Shown one piece after another: positions 63,691-64,000 of a DNA stretch of 64,000 nt. Origin of the DNA: Sphingobacteriaceae bacterium. GTDB taxonomy: Bacteria > Bacteroidota > Bacteroidia > Sphingobacteriales > Sphingobacteriaceae. The notes below the pieces were generated by a model that was given only the letters and a program-made list of their open reading frames with translations, searched no databases and was not told the origin of the DNA. The position numbers and the translations under genes are program-made. Each line of letters begins with the position of its first letter. The first letter of the stretch is position 1. The stretch covers positions 1 through 64,000 of the forward strand of contig CAHJWG010000012.1 in NCBI GenBank assembly GCA_903642215.1, given 5' to 3'.

Positions 63691-64000
63691 GATCAAATTT
63701 TTGAAAAAGCTCTTCTAAAGTATATGTAATAATTACGGGTTTGCCGTTAAGCGAAACATTTGGCATCTGGCAGGCAAACAACTGATCGATCAGCTGGTTC
63801 ATTTCCTCCAATGAAAAACGCGTTCCCGGGTTTACAGCTGCATTTTTAGCCAGCGTTCTGGCCAGGTTATCATGCTTGCTTAACCTTAAAGCCGATTGGT
63901 TGTTTTTAAAACCTTCCAGCAGCTTCTCCAGCATTTCGTTTTCGCCGCCTTTGGTTAATTCTGCCGGAACGCCTTCTACAATCACTGTATTTTTACCGAA
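63686..64000 (-). CDS. mutL: DNA mismatch repair protein MutL, C-terminal part (runs off the window)
   Basis: The visible 104 codons end in PNVSLNGKPVIITYTLEELFQKFDR, the conserved MutL C-terminus, preceded by the dimerisation-domain helices NLARTLAKNAAVNPG and EEMNQLIDQLFACQMP. The frame is open to the window edge, so the N-terminal ATPase domain lies beyond base 64000. The apparent start within the window is only an internal GTG. Confidence 0.9.
   Translation of the reverse strand, partial: FGKNTVIVEGVPAELTKGGENEMLEKLLEGFKNNQSALRLSKHDNLARTLAKNAAVNPGTRFSLEEMNQLIDQLFACQMPNVSLNGKPVIITYTLEELFQKFDR

Overview
This window is a chromosomal segment of a Bacteroidota bacterium, most likely of the family Sphingobacteriaceae (Pedobacter/Mucilaginibacter type). 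Supporting signs are the sequence character of the ribosomal proteins, promoters of the Bacteroidota form TTTG-N19/20-TAnnTTTG, almost no Shine-Dalgarno sequences, a flexirubin-free crtB/crtI/crtY/crtZ carotenoid set, and REP-like repeats that I know from this family. The placement is inference from sequence, not from a database search.

Layout. 1-505: end of an rRNA operon (23S 3' end, 5S, terminator). 966-5714 (minus strand): UDG-like protein, LysR regulator, a periplasmic binding protein, a 3 x 92 bp repeat array, a DsrE-like protein and a TsdA-like thiosulfate dehydrogenase, which together look like a sulfur-compound module. 5980-7900: a fluoride locus with fluoride riboswitch, CLC-F type antiporter and a decayed FluC/CrcB remnant. 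7982-9057: tRNA-Asn and a PfkB kinase. 9105-15471: carotenoid genes (crtY-like, crtB, crtI, crtZ) with an ECF sigma factor, murB and an orphan DUF433 gene. 15585-24837: housekeeping and secreted proteins (lpdA, ArsC-like, M1 peptidase, DUF2147, aldo/keto reductase, OmpA lipoprotein, an Nth-family protein) and a toxin-antitoxin pair whose doc toxin is frameshifted. 25165-27576: an AT-rich island with a complete retron: PRTase-like effector, winged-helix protein, msr-msd RNA and reverse transcriptase.

27673-52233 is the ribosomal str/S10/spc/alpha supercluster (rpsL to rplQ, with secY, map, infA, rpmJ, rpoA). It is split between rpsJ and rplC by about 5.9 kb of unrelated genes: a Gfo/Idh-isomerase-DUF1080 sugar module, a coiled-coil membrane protein and a fungal TYR1-like prephenate dehydrogenase. 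rplC has its own strong promoter. 52524-64000 holds dnaK (with a sigma-54-like promoter), rdgB with a possible HolD-like partner, a SurA-type chaperone, moxR, an NTF2-like protein, cysS, an EEP-family protein, two rhomboid proteases and the 3' end of mutL.

The most striking structural signal is a dispersed element of about 25 bp with core ATRCTTCTTTTATC and sister form ATACTGTTTTTACC. I count about 40 copies in 64 kb, on both strands, mostly between genes, often as inverted pairs that form terminators, and also inside or at the ends of coding regions. It is absent from the retron island. Its spread resembles that of DNA uptake or similar genome-signature sequences, and I know of no description of it.
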